In this document: piece after piece, positions 26,662 to 34,735 of the stretch
Position numbering within the stretch: position 1 is the stretch's first letter
Layout: every line of letters begins with the position of its first letter
Assembly (NCBI RefSeq): GCF_003482105.1
Contig: NZ_QULM01000002.1
Location: 234,316 to 298,315, forward strand
Source: Coprococcus sp. OM04-5BH
GTDB lineage: Bacteria > Bacillota > Clostridia > Lachnospirales > Lachnospiraceae
Reading direction: 5' to 3'
Length of the DNA stretch: 64,000 nt
The notes under the pieces: generated by a model
What the model was told of the DNA's origin: nothing
What the model saw: the letters and a program-made list of their open reading frames with translations, nothing else
The model's database searches: none
Made by a program: the position numbers and the translations under genes

Positions 26662-28404
26662 TCAAGTCAATTCCTGTATACCTGAGATATCCGGCTCGGC
26701 AACCATGGAATAATTTGTGTGGTATATTACGAAGCCCGGCTTGGCCCCCGCAGGCTTCTTAAGGTTCTTCCTCTCGGTGTAGTCGATCTCCACCTTAGGG
26801 TTCGTCCTTCCTGAGGAATAATAGGCCGCAAGCCTTGCCGCCTCCTCGTAGGTCTGATCCGGCAGCTCATCCGCTTCCATAAGCTTCACTATAACATGGG
26901 AGCCGGGCATTTTCTTGGCATGGAACCACATATCCTTACCATTTGCGAATTTAAAAGTAAGCTCATCATTCTGGAGATTGTTCTTTCCCACATACATATG
27001 GAAGCCATCGGAAGAAACATAGTGATAAGGCTTGCTCTTAACCTTCTTTTTGTTGTTTTTGCTTCCGTAATGTCCTCTGATATATCCGCACATGGTAAGC
27101 TCTTCTTTAACCTCTGCCAGTGCAGCCTCATCAACTGCCATATCAAGAAATGCCTGTACCGACTGCAGGTGCTCCAACTCTTCCCTTGTTTCAACCGTGA
27201 GCTTTGTGAGAGCCTCGCAGGTTCTCTTCTGCTTATTGTACTTGGCAAAATATCTCTTGGCATTATCCATAACCGGTATCTGGCTGTCAAGGGGTATGAT
27301 GATCTCCTCATTTGTATAGTAATTAAGCGCCTTAAAGCTCTTCTCTCCCTGCTTCACACTATATCCATAGGTATTGATCAGCTCACCGTACACCTTGTAT
27401 TTCTCCCTGTTCTCCGTGTCCTTAAGCTGCTTCATCTGCAGGTCATACTTTCTGCTGGTACGCTCTATTGCTGTCTGGACTATCCTTCTTAAGTCCGTGG
27501 ACTTCTGTCTCATTCTGGTAACAAGGGCTTTCCTGTAATAGTACTCATCAAGAAGCTCTGATATGCTGTTTCTGTGCTCTATCTGCTTGTCACTGTACAT
27601 GGTAAGCATTACCGACGAGAACTCCACAGGCTTATAGCCATCAAAAACTATCACAGGATCATAGTCACACCTCTTTATCTGATCCACAATATCCATTGTG
27701 CACTTATATAACCTGTCTGCCCCCTCACCAAGCTCTGCCACTGAGGTTCTTGGGTCTATGTCTGCCCTGTAGCATATTTCATTTGCAACAACCGGACTGA
27801 AACCGGTCAGTGATGTATATATCGCCTTGCACGCATCTGCGGTCTTCGTCATTACAGTGCTGTCAAAGAGTCCTCTGTCAAGCTCCATCGGGTTTATCTT
27901 TCCTCCGTCAGGCGGATACTCATACCGTCTTCCCGGCAGAACCTCCCTGACCGAGCTTACAAGATGTGACACATGCTTTATACTGTCAATTATCATTCCC
28001 TTATGATCTGTAAATATTATATTGCTGTGCTTACCCATTATCTCTATGATAAGCTTCTTCCTGCACACATCGCCCATCTCGTCAAGATGTTCTATGGTAA
28101 ATTCGACAATCCTCTCAAATCCCGGCTGCATCACATCTATTATCCTGCCGTTACCTATGTGCTTTCTCAAAAGCATACAGAAATTCGGCGCCGACATGGG
28201 ATTTTCCTTTGACAGTCCCAGTATATAGATAAGAGGCAGGCTGGCGTCCGCCGACAGCATAAGCCTGTAGCTATCCTTGTTATTCTTTATAACTATATTA
28301 AGCTCATCATTCTCAGGCTGATATATTTTGTATATCCTGCCACCTGTAAGCTTCTCCCTCAGATCATAGACTATATTTGAAATTACAACTCCGTCGAATG
28401 CCAT
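26662..28404 (-). CDS. rqcH: NFACT family ribosome quality-control protein (RqcH)
   Basis: RqcH binds obstructed 50S subunits and recruits tRNA-Ala to add alanine tails to stalled peptides; older annotation calls it fibronectin-binding protein. The N-terminal NFACT-N domain starts MAFDGVVISNIVYDL. The middle has helix-hairpin-helix and coiled-coil segments, and the NFACT-R RNA-binding domain occupies about residues 465-560 (SSDGFHMYVGKNN, FHAKKMPGSHVI). GGAGG precedes the ATG by 6-7 bases. The 580-residue length is typical. It is probably monocistronic, after the glgA terminator. Confidence 0.93.
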   Translation of the reverse strand: MAFDGVVISNIVYDLREKLTGGRIYKIYQPENDELNIVIKNNKDSYRLMLSADASLPLIYILGLSKENPMSAPNFCMLLRKHIGNGRIIDVMQPGFERIVEFTIEHLDEMGDVCRKKLIIEIMGKHSNIIFTDHKGMIIDSIKHVSHLVSSVREVLPGRRYEYPPDGGKINPMELDRGLFDSTVMTKTADACKAIYTSLTGFSPVVANEICYRADIDPRTSVAELGEGADRLYKCTMDIVDQIKRCDYDPVIVFDGYKPVEFSSVMLTMYSDKQIEHRNSISELLDEYYYRKALVTRMRQKSTDLRRIVQTAIERTSRKYDLQMKQLKDTENREKYKVYGELINTYGYSVKQGEKSFKALNYYTNEEIIIPLDSQIPVMDNAKRYFAKYNKQKRTCEALTKLTVETREELEHLQSVQAFLDMAVDEAALAEVKEELTMCGYIRGHYGSKNNKKKVKSKPYHYVSSDGFHMYVGKNNLQNDELTFKFANGKDMWFHAKKMPGSHVIVKLMEADELPDQTYEEAARLAAYYSSGRTNPKVEIDYTERKNLKKPAGAKPGFVIYHTNYSMVAEPDISGIQELT

Positions 28405-28457
28405 CTTGCACCTCCTATAACAGCACAGTTTCCGGGAATCTAAGCCACCGATATGCT

Positions 28458-28497
28458 CAAAAATATTGGGCAGAAACTAATATCCCTGCCCAATATA
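28458..28497 (-). terminator. Intrinsic terminator of glgA
   Basis: ATATTGGGCAG (28463-28473) and CTGCCCAATAT (28486-28496) pair perfectly over 11 bases; on the minus strand the hairpin runs into ATTTTTGAGC. It lies 26 bases after the glgA stop. Confidence 0.85.
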
Positions 28498-28522
28498 TCC
28501 TTCTTAATTTATATTCAAACTC

Positions 28523-29959
28523 TTATAAAGAATTATACAGATCATTGTAGATCTTGGCTGAACTGTACCACGAGTAATCCATGCTCATGCCACGCTCAAT
28601 GATACCATACCAGTTATCCTTATGATTGTAATATACTTCCTTTGCGTAATTGATCGCTCCAAGCAATTCATATGCGTCATAATTTGCAAATGAGAAGCCT
28701 GTACCTTTATTCTCATACTCGTTATATGGGAATACTGTATCGGCAAGACCACCTGTCTCACGCACTACAGGAACAGTTCCATATCTCAGTGCCATAAGCT
28801 GTGTAAGTCCGCATGGCTCAAATCTTGATGGAACAAGCATTACATCACAGCCTGCATACATCTTGTGTGATCTCTCATCTGAATAGTAGATATTGGCTGA
28901 AACCTTTGCAGGATGTATTCCCTGATAGTATCTGAACATATCCTCATATCTTCTGTCGCCGGTTCCGAGTACTATGAACTGTACACCATCACAGCAGATA
29001 TCGTTCATTATCCTGTCCACAAGATCAAGTCCTTTCTGGTCTGTAAGACGTGAGATGATTCCGATAACAAACTGGTTCTCATCCTGAGGAAGTCCACATT
29101 CCTTCTGGAGTTCAAGCTTGTTTATCTTCTTAAGCTCTCTGAAATTATGGATATTATAGTTCTTATATACCTGAGGATCTGTCTCAGGATTCCATACATC
29201 GTAATCAATACCGTTTACAATGCCCCACAGAGACTGCCATCTTGCTGACAGAAGTCCGTCAAGACCCTCACCGTAATAAGGTGTCTGTATCTCCTTGGCA
29301 TAGGTATTGCTGACTGTTGTGATCTTATCAGCATAAACAAGACCGCCCTTGAGCATTGATGCGTCCTTGCTTATCTCAAGCTTGTCAGGGGTAAATACAT
29401 AATCAGGAAGTCCCGAATATCCTTGTATGGTCTCTATATCCCATTTTCCCTGGAACTGGAGATTATGTATGGTCATAACCGATTTCATTCCGCTGTAGAA
29501 TGGATTCCCTGCAAATAATGTCTTAAGATATACCGGCACAAGTCCTGCCTGCCAGTCATGGCAGTGTACAATATCAGGCTGGAAGCCGATAGTCGGCAGT
29601 ATACACAATGCTGCCTTTGAGAAGTAACAGAACTTCTCTATATCCCACTTAACATCTCCGTAAGGAGTAAAGCCGTTAAAGTAATATTCGTTGTCAATAA
29701 AATATACCTTAACACCCTCGTACTCAAGATACATTACACCCACATACTCATTCTTGTAACCGATGTCCATGTAAAAGCTTGTAAGATACTGCATCTTCTC
29801 TCTGTACTTGTTTGGTATACAGAGATAATTAGGAATGATGACTCTTACGTCATACTCATTTTTATCAAAAATCTTAGGCAGTGTTCCCACAACGTCCGCA
29901 AGTCCACCTGTCTTAATAAAAGGAACACATTCTGAAGCAATATAAGCTACCTTTTTCAT
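28523..29959 (-). CDS. glgA: Glycogen synthase (ADP-glucose type, GT5)
   Basis: Adds glucose from ADP-glucose to alpha-1,4-glucan. The KTGGLADVVGTLP motif that binds ADP-glucose is at the N-terminus, and the GT-B C-terminal domain has VPSRFEPCGLTQL and ETGGLADTV. About 478 residues from ATG 29959, which GGAGG precedes by 9 bases; the frame is open to 29986. It stands alone, with its own promoter and terminator; no glgC, glgD or glgP is adjacent. The leader carries two hairpins (29989-30011, 30029-30054), so post-transcriptional control is plausible. Confidence 0.95.
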   Translation of the reverse strand: MKKVAYIASECVPFIKTGGLADVVGTLPKIFDKNEYDVRVIIPNYLCIPNKYREKMQYLTSFYMDIGYKNEYVGVMYLEYEGVKVYFIDNEYYFNGFTPYGDVKWDIEKFCYFSKAALCILPTIGFQPDIVHCHDWQAGLVPVYLKTLFAGNPFYSGMKSVMTIHNLQFQGKWDIETIQGYSGLPDYVFTPDKLEISKDASMLKGGLVYADKITTVSNTYAKEIQTPYYGEGLDGLLSARWQSLWGIVNGIDYDVWNPETDPQVYKNYNIHNFRELKKINKLELQKECGLPQDENQFVIGIISRLTDQKGLDLVDRIMNDICCDGVQFIVLGTGDRRYEDMFRYYQGIHPAKVSANIYYSDERSHKMYAGCDVMLVPSRFEPCGLTQLMALRYGTVPVVRETGGLADTVFPYNEYENKGTGFSFANYDAYELLGAINYAKEVYYNHKDNWYGIIERGMSMDYSWYSSAKIYNDLYNSL

Positions 29960-29988
29960 AAATAATACCCTCCCACGATTCAGCACGC

Positions 29989-30011
29989 AAAATTGCCTTG
30001 GCGGTAATTTT
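29989..30011 (-). other. Hairpin in the glgA leader, close to the ribosome site
   Basis: AAAATTGCC and GGTAATTTT pair over 9 positions (one wobble) around TTGGC, about 30 bases before the glgA ATG. Confidence 0.45.
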
Positions 30012-30028
30012 ATCCTGCATAAATGAAC

Positions 30029-30054
30029 ATATGTCTGTTATCTCACAGACATAT
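30029..30054 (-). other. Stem-loop at the predicted 5' end of the glgA mRNA
   Basis: ATATGTCTGT and ACAGACATAT pair perfectly over 10 bases around a 6-base loop. The predicted transcription start (about 7 bases after the -10 at 30057) falls at its first bases, so the mRNA would begin with this hairpin, a layout known to protect 5' ends. Confidence 0.55.
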
Positions 30055-30056
30055 TC

Positions 30057-30085
30057 ACTATACCATAATCCAATGATTATTTCAA
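30057..30085 (-). promoter_or_regulatory. Promoter of glgA
   Basis: TTGAAA (30080-30085), 17 bases, TATAGT (30057-30062) on the minus strand; a strong sigma-A match. Confidence 0.75.
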
Positions 30086-30128
30086 TAAAACCCCAAATAA
30101 TGTTTAACTGTTTTTAGTGGCTATATTC

Positions 30129-30157
30129 TTGATTCCGGACAGGATTTAATGTATATT
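30129..30157 (+). promoter_or_regulatory. Promoter of the DUF1292 gene
   Basis: TTGATT (30129-30134), 17 bases, TATATT (30152-30157), 52 bases before the ATG at 30210. It is back to back with the glgA promoter. Confidence 0.7.
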
Positions 30158-30209
30158 TATCCCATGATATGTATCATATCAATATTTGTAACAGATAAGG
30201 AGAATTTTA

Positions 30210-30509
30210 ATGGCACAGAATAAAGACCAGGATGAAGAAATCGAATTAATGACTCTGTATTTAGATGACGGTTCAGAGCTTGAATGTGAGATACTTGCAG
30301 TATTCCCTGCAGCAGGAAACGATTATATCGCCCTCCTCCCAACCAATCCTCCTGAAGGATATGAAAGTGACGAGGCACTCATCTACCGTTATGTGGAAAA
30401 CGGCGACGATTACGAGCTGCTGTCCATAGAGGATGACGATGAATTCGAGAAGGCTGCCGACGCCTTTGACGAGCTTCTTGACGAGATGGAATTTAACGAC
30501 ATGGACTGA
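30210..30509 (+). CDS. DUF1292 domain-containing protein
   Basis: A 99-residue acidic protein (rich in Asp/Glu, especially the last 25 residues) with the DUF1292 core: LDDGSELECEILAVFPAAGN and YIALLPTN...YRYVENGDDYEL. The function of the family is unknown; small members are common in Firmicutes, often near yrzL/yqgF-type genes, but here it stands alone. AAGGAG lies 8 bases before the ATG. It is convergent with the helicase gene and shares its terminator. Confidence 0.88.
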   Translation: MAQNKDQDEEIELMTLYLDDGSELECEILAVFPAAGNDYIALLPTNPPEGYESDEALIYRYVENGDDYELLSIEDDDEFEKAADAFDELLDEMEFNDMD

Positions 30510-30552
30510 TTTCACTATCATCAAAGCCGTATCAATTTAAAAAACTGATGAG

Positions 30553-30602
30553 CAAACAGGCTCACTGCCACCTTTACAGGATGGTAATGAGCCTGTTTTT
30601 TG
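30553..30602. terminator. Terminator shared by the DUF1292 gene and the uvrD/pcrA end
   Basis: AAACAGGCTCA (30554-30564) pairs with TGAGCCTGTTT (30588-30598) and is followed by TTTTTT on plus. The helicase stop codon (30574-30576) lies inside the loop, so the right half of the stem is coding sequence for the last residues of the helicase. Confidence 0.85.
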
Positions 30603-32571
30603 CTATATATTCCTTATTTAATTTCTTTGACTCTCCGCTGTCAAAGGCCACAATCACATTCTGATCATCTGCAAATGTTATAATCCCCACTCCGTATTTC
30701 TTATGGGAAACCCTGACCCCCACCTTAAGATCAGCCCCCGGGCATATCATTTCATCCACAAACCGGGACTCTTCCGCTTTTCTGCCTCTTATATACCGGG
30801 GCACATAAATATTAAGTCCATACCTGGCTCTGGTGACAGCTACGTAGAACATCCTACGTTCTTCCTCAAGCTGTCCGGGATCCTTGGATTTCTTATGGGG
30901 TGTTATATCCTCAACTGCATCAATGATAAATACATGATCAAATTCCAGCCCCTTGGAGCCGTGCATGGTAGCTATGGTTATGGCATCAGGCTGGTCATTT
31001 CTGCTTCTATTGATCTCTGTAAGTTCATTTTTATATTCTTCTATGAAATCAAACCACTCGTCGTAGCTTCCAAAGCCCTTTGCCATGTCCTGGATCTCAT
31101 CCATTATATCCTCAAATTCCTGAGTCTCTATGTCCCTGTACCGGCAATACTCTCTTATATACTCATTGTATCCCACTCCACGACGTATATAGTTAATACC
31201 TGCCCATGGGGACATATCTTTTATACGCTTAAGATCATTCTCAAGCACTACTAAATTCCGGACTATTCTGTAATTACCACTGTATTCATTCATAAGCCCC
31301 GACAGATCTATTGTGTCATCCGACAGTCTGTCCCTGCTTATGTATCTGTTAGGTCTGTTTATTATCTTAAGATAATTTCTCCTGCTGTTATCTCCCATGG
31401 CAATCTTCACATACGCCATTATATTATCAGCAATAAAATGATTGTATATATCCGGCATACTTTCCTTCATCTTAAACGGAATGTTATACAGCATAAGCTT
31501 TGTTGCCAGACTGTGAACCTCTGTGTTGGTCCTTGATATTACAGCCATGTTGCCATAAGGGATACCTGCCTGGGTCAGCCGTCTTATATCATCTATTATG
31601 GTATCATTCTGTTCCCTGACGTCCTTGACGGTTTTTATCTTTATCCTTTTTAAACCGTCTCCCTCATAAGCTGATACTATGTTCTTTTCATACCTGTTTT
31701 TATTATTTGCAATAAGTCTTCCTGCCGCCTCAGTTATACATTTGCTGCATCTGTAGTTCACAGAAAGCCTGACAATACCGGAATCCTTAAAGTCATCAGG
31801 AAATCCAAGCATTATATCCGGGCTTGCCCCTCTGAAGCTATATACCGACTGATCATCGTCCCCTACCACAAATAAGTTATTATCCGGTGCAGCGAGCATA
31901 CACAATATCTTATACTGGATGCTGTTGATATCCTGAAACTCATCCACCAGGATATACTTAAACATCCTCTGCCAGCTTTTAAGTATATCCTTTCTGGCAC
32001 AAAAAAGCTCATAAGCATATACCAGCATATCATCAAAATCAATCTTTCCGTTATCTGTAAGAAGTTTCTGATAGTCACTAAAAATCGCCCTGAAATCCTC
32101 AGGCTTCATATTCGCTGAGCTGTATGCCCCTATATCAAGCATTTCACTCTTAACATAGCTTATCTCTGATATGATATTCCTTAAAAATTCATCAGAAGGA
32201 TCATACCCCAGCTCTCTTTCATGGATTCTCTCCCGAAGCATTGTATACTTGGATGACTCATCAATTATATTCTGTGTGGTATAGCCATAGGCATTCTTCA
32301 ATATCCAGAAAAACACAGAATGAAAAGTTCCGAATATAGTCCTGTATGTATTTCCGGTTATATGATTAAAACGCTGCTGCATTTCTGTTGCTGCAGCTTT
32401 AGTATAAGTTATAACAAGTATATTCTCCGGTCTAACCCCATAGACTTCAATTAGAGTCTTTACCCTGTAGGTAATGACCGTTGTCTTTCCTGAGCCGGGA
32501 CCTGCAAGCACCATAAGCGGTCCATCTTTATGTTCTATTGCTTTCTTCTGTTCTTCGCTGAACTGCGACAT
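30574..32571 (-). CDS. ATP-dependent 3'-5' DNA helicase of the UvrD/PcrA family
   Basis: An SF1A helicase for nucleotide excision repair and removal of RecA or RNA polymerase from DNA. Motifs in order: Walker A LAGPGSGKTTVITYR, DEFQDIN (motif II), GDDDQSVYSFRGA (III), TMHGSKGLEFDHVF (V) and VTRARYGL (VI). A C-terminal KVGVRVSHKKYGVG stretch resembles the PcrA tail that binds RNA polymerase. ATG 32571 is preceded by AGGAG at 5 bases; the frame is open to 32643 but that part is encoded by the repeat element. At 665 residues it is shorter than typical PcrA (about 720-740), so a more specific name is not given. Confidence 0.9.
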   Translation of the reverse strand: MSQFSEEQKKAIEHKDGPLMVLAGPGSGKTTVITYRVKTLIEVYGVRPENILVITYTKAAATEMQQRFNHITGNTYRTIFGTFHSVFFWILKNAYGYTTQNIIDESSKYTMLRERIHERELGYDPSDEFLRNIISEISYVKSEMLDIGAYSSANMKPEDFRAIFSDYQKLLTDNGKIDFDDMLVYAYELFCARKDILKSWQRMFKYILVDEFQDINSIQYKILCMLAAPDNNLFVVGDDDQSVYSFRGASPDIMLGFPDDFKDSGIVRLSVNYRCSKCITEAAGRLIANNKNRYEKNIVSAYEGDGLKRIKIKTVKDVREQNDTIIDDIRRLTQAGIPYGNMAVISRTNTEVHSLATKLMLYNIPFKMKESMPDIYNHFIADNIMAYVKIAMGDNSRRNYLKIINRPNRYISRDRLSDDTIDLSGLMNEYSGNYRIVRNLVVLENDLKRIKDMSPWAGINYIRRGVGYNEYIREYCRYRDIETQEFEDIMDEIQDMAKGFGSYDEWFDFIEEYKNELTEINRSRNDQPDAITIATMHGSKGLEFDHVFIIDAVEDITPHKKSKDPGQLEEERRMFYVAVTRARYGLNIYVPRYIRGRKAEESRFVDEMICPGADLKVGVRVSHKKYGVGIITFADDQNVIVAFDSGESKKLNKEYIAKNRLITIL

Positions 32572-32597
32572 ACATTCTCCTCTACCATAATAAATTA

Positions 32598-32777
32598 GAG
32601 CAGCAACCATTAGAAATTGCCTGTTTGGTATTGCCCCCCTCATATTATAGGTAACGCCCCCTCGTTTACACTCGGCGGCAAGTCGTCAGCACCATTCTAA
32701 ATGTGTCTTCGACACTTGGTGCTTCCTACGGCAAGGGTTGCTGCAGCGTAACGATGTCCACGGACATCGTTACAATA
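32598..32777 (-). repeat. Long copy of the structured repeat element, upstream of the uvrD/pcrA gene
   Basis: The ends GCAGCAACC (from 32601) and GGTTGCTGC (to about 32753) enclose about 150 bases with further internal pairing, including AGCACCA/TGGTGCT and GTGTC-GAA-GACAC. Beside it is a perfect 10-bp hairpin TAACGATGTC/GACATCGTTA. The outer parts match the copy at 24666-24743. On the minus strand it follows the terminator of the wall-binding gene and ends about 27 bases before the helicase ATG. Confidence 0.75.
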
Positions 32778-32807
32778 AAAAGGGTACCAGAACATTACCG
32801 GTACCCT
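32770..32807 (-). terminator. Intrinsic terminator of the wall-binding repeat protein gene
   Basis: AAGGGTACC (32778-32786) and GGTACCCTT (32798-32806) form a perfect 9-bp stem followed on the minus strand by TTTTTATTG. Confidence 0.85.
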
Positions 32808-32852
32808 TAATGATCATTTTATATGTTTTGTATGACCGATATGTCAAGGCGA

Positions 32853-33824
32853 TTAAAATCTAACCCTACCATTTACGATCTTGTAATTCCTTCCGTTGTA
32901 CTTAATTGTTCCTGTGTAGCCTGACTGCCACTTACCGGCCTTGATGTAGTACCATGAACCACTGTACTTAACAAGTCCTGTGTAGCTTGACTGCATCTTA
33001 CCTGACTTAACATAGAACCATGAGCCACTGTGCTTAACAAGTCCTGTGTATGTTGACTGCATCTTACCTGACTTAACATAGAACCATGAGCCGCCATTCT
33101 TAACAAGTCCTACATAAGATGTATCCATCTTACCGTTCTTAACGTAATACCATACACCTGATGAGTTCTTGCATAAGCCTGTGTATCCTGACTGCATTTT
33201 TCCGGCCTTGATGTAGTAGTAGCTGCCGTTGTACTTCCACATACCTGTGTAGTCTGATCTTATGTATCCATTGCCATCAACGAGCCACCAGCCTAAAACA
33301 CCATCATTTGTTCCCTTGGTCATCTCCCAGTTCTTACCCGGAACCATATTAAAGCCGATGGTAGTCTGTCCTGATATTCCTGATGCTTTATATCTTACGA
33401 AATATCTTCCTACATCTGCTTTATCAGTCTGTACTGTGTACTTAAGATGTGTGATCGAGTTGCTTGAGCTGAAGTAGTTTGAGTAGTTTGCGCAAACTTT
33501 CCCCTTTGAATCAATGATCTGGATAGTGTACTTCTCAAGATAAAACTTGCCGTATGCTCTCAGATCAAACATAAATACCATATCCTGACCAACTTCCACG
33601 TTGGAATTGGCAACCTTGCTTGAACCATTTAATGATACAAGTTTGATCGTATTATGGTAATTCGCCTTTACTGATGTGCTGTCATCTGTTGTCTCAACTG
33701 TTGTTGCCTGTCCTGCGTCCTCTGCTGCTGAAACAGTAGCCACAGCAGTTCCTGCTGAACCGATAAATAATGCAGCAGCCATAGCCGCGCCTGCTATGAG
33801 CTTTGAAATAGTTCTTTTCTTCAT
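32853..33824 (-). CDS. Secreted protein with cell-wall/glucan-binding repeats
   Basis: A signal peptide (MKKRTISKLIAGAAMAAALF..., cleavage probably near ATVSAAED) leads into an all-beta domain at about residues 50-165 of unknown role. The C-terminal half (about 175-323) is a row of 22-residue units of the type GLVKHSGSWFYVKSGKMQSS, which belong to the choline/cell-wall-binding repeat superfamily. No catalytic domain is visible, so it is probably a surface adhesin or wall-organising protein. ATG 33824 is chosen because GGAGG lies 9 bases upstream; the frame opens at 33857. It has its own promoter and terminator. Confidence 0.88.
   Translation of the reverse strand: MKKRTISKLIAGAAMAAALFIGSAGTAVATVSAAEDAGQATTVETTDDSTSVKANYHNTIKLVSLNGSSKVANSNVEVGQDMVFMFDLRAYGKFYLEKYTIQIIDSKGKVCANYSNYFSSSNSITHLKYTVQTDKADVGRYFVRYKASGISGQTTIGFNMVPGKNWEMTKGTNDGVLGWWLVDGNGYIRSDYTGMWKYNGSYYYIKAGKMQSGYTGLCKNSSGVWYYVKNGKMDTSYVGLVKNGGSWFYVKSGKMQSTYTGLVKHSGSWFYVKSGKMQSSYTGLVKYSGSWYYIKAGKWQSGYTGTIKYNGRNYKIVNGRVRF
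32903..33240 (-). repeat. 66-base tandem repeats coding for the wall-binding units
   Basis: The string AACAAGTCC recurs at 32970, 33036 and 33102, exactly 66 bases apart, with about five to six recognisable units in all. The middle units are the most alike at DNA level. Confidence 0.8.
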
Positions 33825-33877
33825 ATTTGTTGACCTCCCGAAATACTCTTGGAACAAAACAATAATTTCCGTCTTTG

Positions 33878-33907
33878 ATTATACAACCTAAAAACGCAGA
33901 CAGTCAA
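33878..33907 (-). promoter_or_regulatory. Promoter of the wall-binding protein gene, overlapping a terminator
   Basis: TTGACT (33902-33907), 18 bases, TATAAT (33878-33883) on the minus strand, about 55 bases before the ATG. The -35 box lies in the loop of the SEC-C gene terminator. Confidence 0.7.
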
Positions 33908-33926
33908 CACCCGTCTGCGCTTTTTG
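33889..33926 (-). terminator. Intrinsic terminator of the SEC-C gene
   Basis: CGCAGAC pairs with GTCTGCG around about 10 bases; on the minus strand it is followed by GTTTTTAGG. It lies about 95 bases after the SEC-C stop codon. Confidence 0.7.
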
Positions 33927-34020
33927 CTCTGTCAAAAGCATACAATGTATTTTGTATACTTTCACCAATCAATTTTCTGTTTATTAGACAGATATACCAT
34001 TTAACCGATACCAGCCGATA

Positions 34021-34524
34021 TTATCTGCCACAGCACTTCTTATACTTCTTGCCACTTCCGCAAGGACATGGATCATTTCTTCCAACCTTAGGTGGCTTTA
34101 CTACCGTATGACTTGTCTTCTCCTGCTTGTAGAGCTGGTCTCTCTTCTCCTTTGTAAAGATAGCATCCCACATTGGAAGTGTATATAACCACTCAGCATT
34201 ACAACCAACCATGTTCATGTAAAGCTTCTCGTAGTCAATGTCAAGAGTAACCTCTGAGTCCTCTGTAATATCATCAAGATTGTTTGAAGTAAAAAGACTG
34301 TCATCAATTCCATCAAGGAAACCAACCATAGTCTGGAGGCTTACACCATACTTCTCTGCAAGTTCCTTAACAATACCCTTTACAGGATCTGCTCCAGGTG
34401 TTGCAAGAATCTTCTCATATATACCCTTCTCTGCCTGGAAATAATTAAGCCAGAACTCTTTTCCTTCAGGTGTTCTGTCGTCTAAGCCGTATGCATAATC
34501 ACGCCATTCTGTTAATAAGCTCAT
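34021..34524 (-). CDS. SEC-C metal-binding domain protein
   Basis: A 167-residue, mostly helical protein ending in [20 protein letters not shown], the SEC-C zinc-binding motif (CxC...CC) also found at the end of SecA. The rest has no family I recognise. Such stand-alone SEC-C proteins are common in Firmicutes; some bind ribosomes or SecB-like partners, but no role can be assigned here. It is monocistronic, with a strong promoter and a terminator. Confidence 0.85.
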   Translation of the reverse strand: MSLLTEWRDYAYGLDDRTPEGKEFWLNYFQAEKGIYEKILATPGADPVKGIVKELAEKYGVSLQTMVGFLDGIDDSLFTSNNLDDITEDSEVTLDIDYEKLYMNMVGCNAEWLYTLPMWDAIFTKEKRDQLYKQEKTSHTVVKPPKVGRNDPCPCGSGKKYKKCCGR

Positions 34525-34573
34525 TTTTTCTACCTCATCTCAAAATTTAGTATTAATTTTACAAACTTTTTAG

Positions 34574-34602
34574 AGTATATCAAATTATTTCTGACATTTC
34601 AA
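34574..34602 (-). promoter_or_regulatory. Promoter of the SEC-C gene
   Basis: TTGAAA (34597-34602), 17 bases, TATACT (34574-34579) on the minus strand, 50 bases before the start codon. Confidence 0.75.
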
Positions 34603-34618
34603 CATTTTTCTCTTATCC

Positions 34619-34735
34619 GGTCTTCTGTTTCGTCAGACACATCATTTTCCTTGATTCGGTTTCTATTTTATCAGACATATCATTTTTCCTGATCTAATCT
34701 TTCTTTTCGTCAGATGCAGCATTCTCTTTGATCTC
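34619..34735 (-). repeat. Three degenerate 38-40 base tandem repeats spanning the end of a small gene
   Basis: Units at 34696-34735 (last codons of the small membrane protein), 34658-34695 and 34619-34657 (both after its stop) share the pattern GATCA..GAAAATGATRTGTCTGAYRAAA.AGAA. The copies beyond the stop look like decayed coding repeats. Confidence 0.55.

Noticed and set aside
32572..32643. N-terminal extension of the UvrD/PcrA protein
   Set aside because: Also encoded by the repeat element; ATG 32571 has a good ribosome site and the normal family start.
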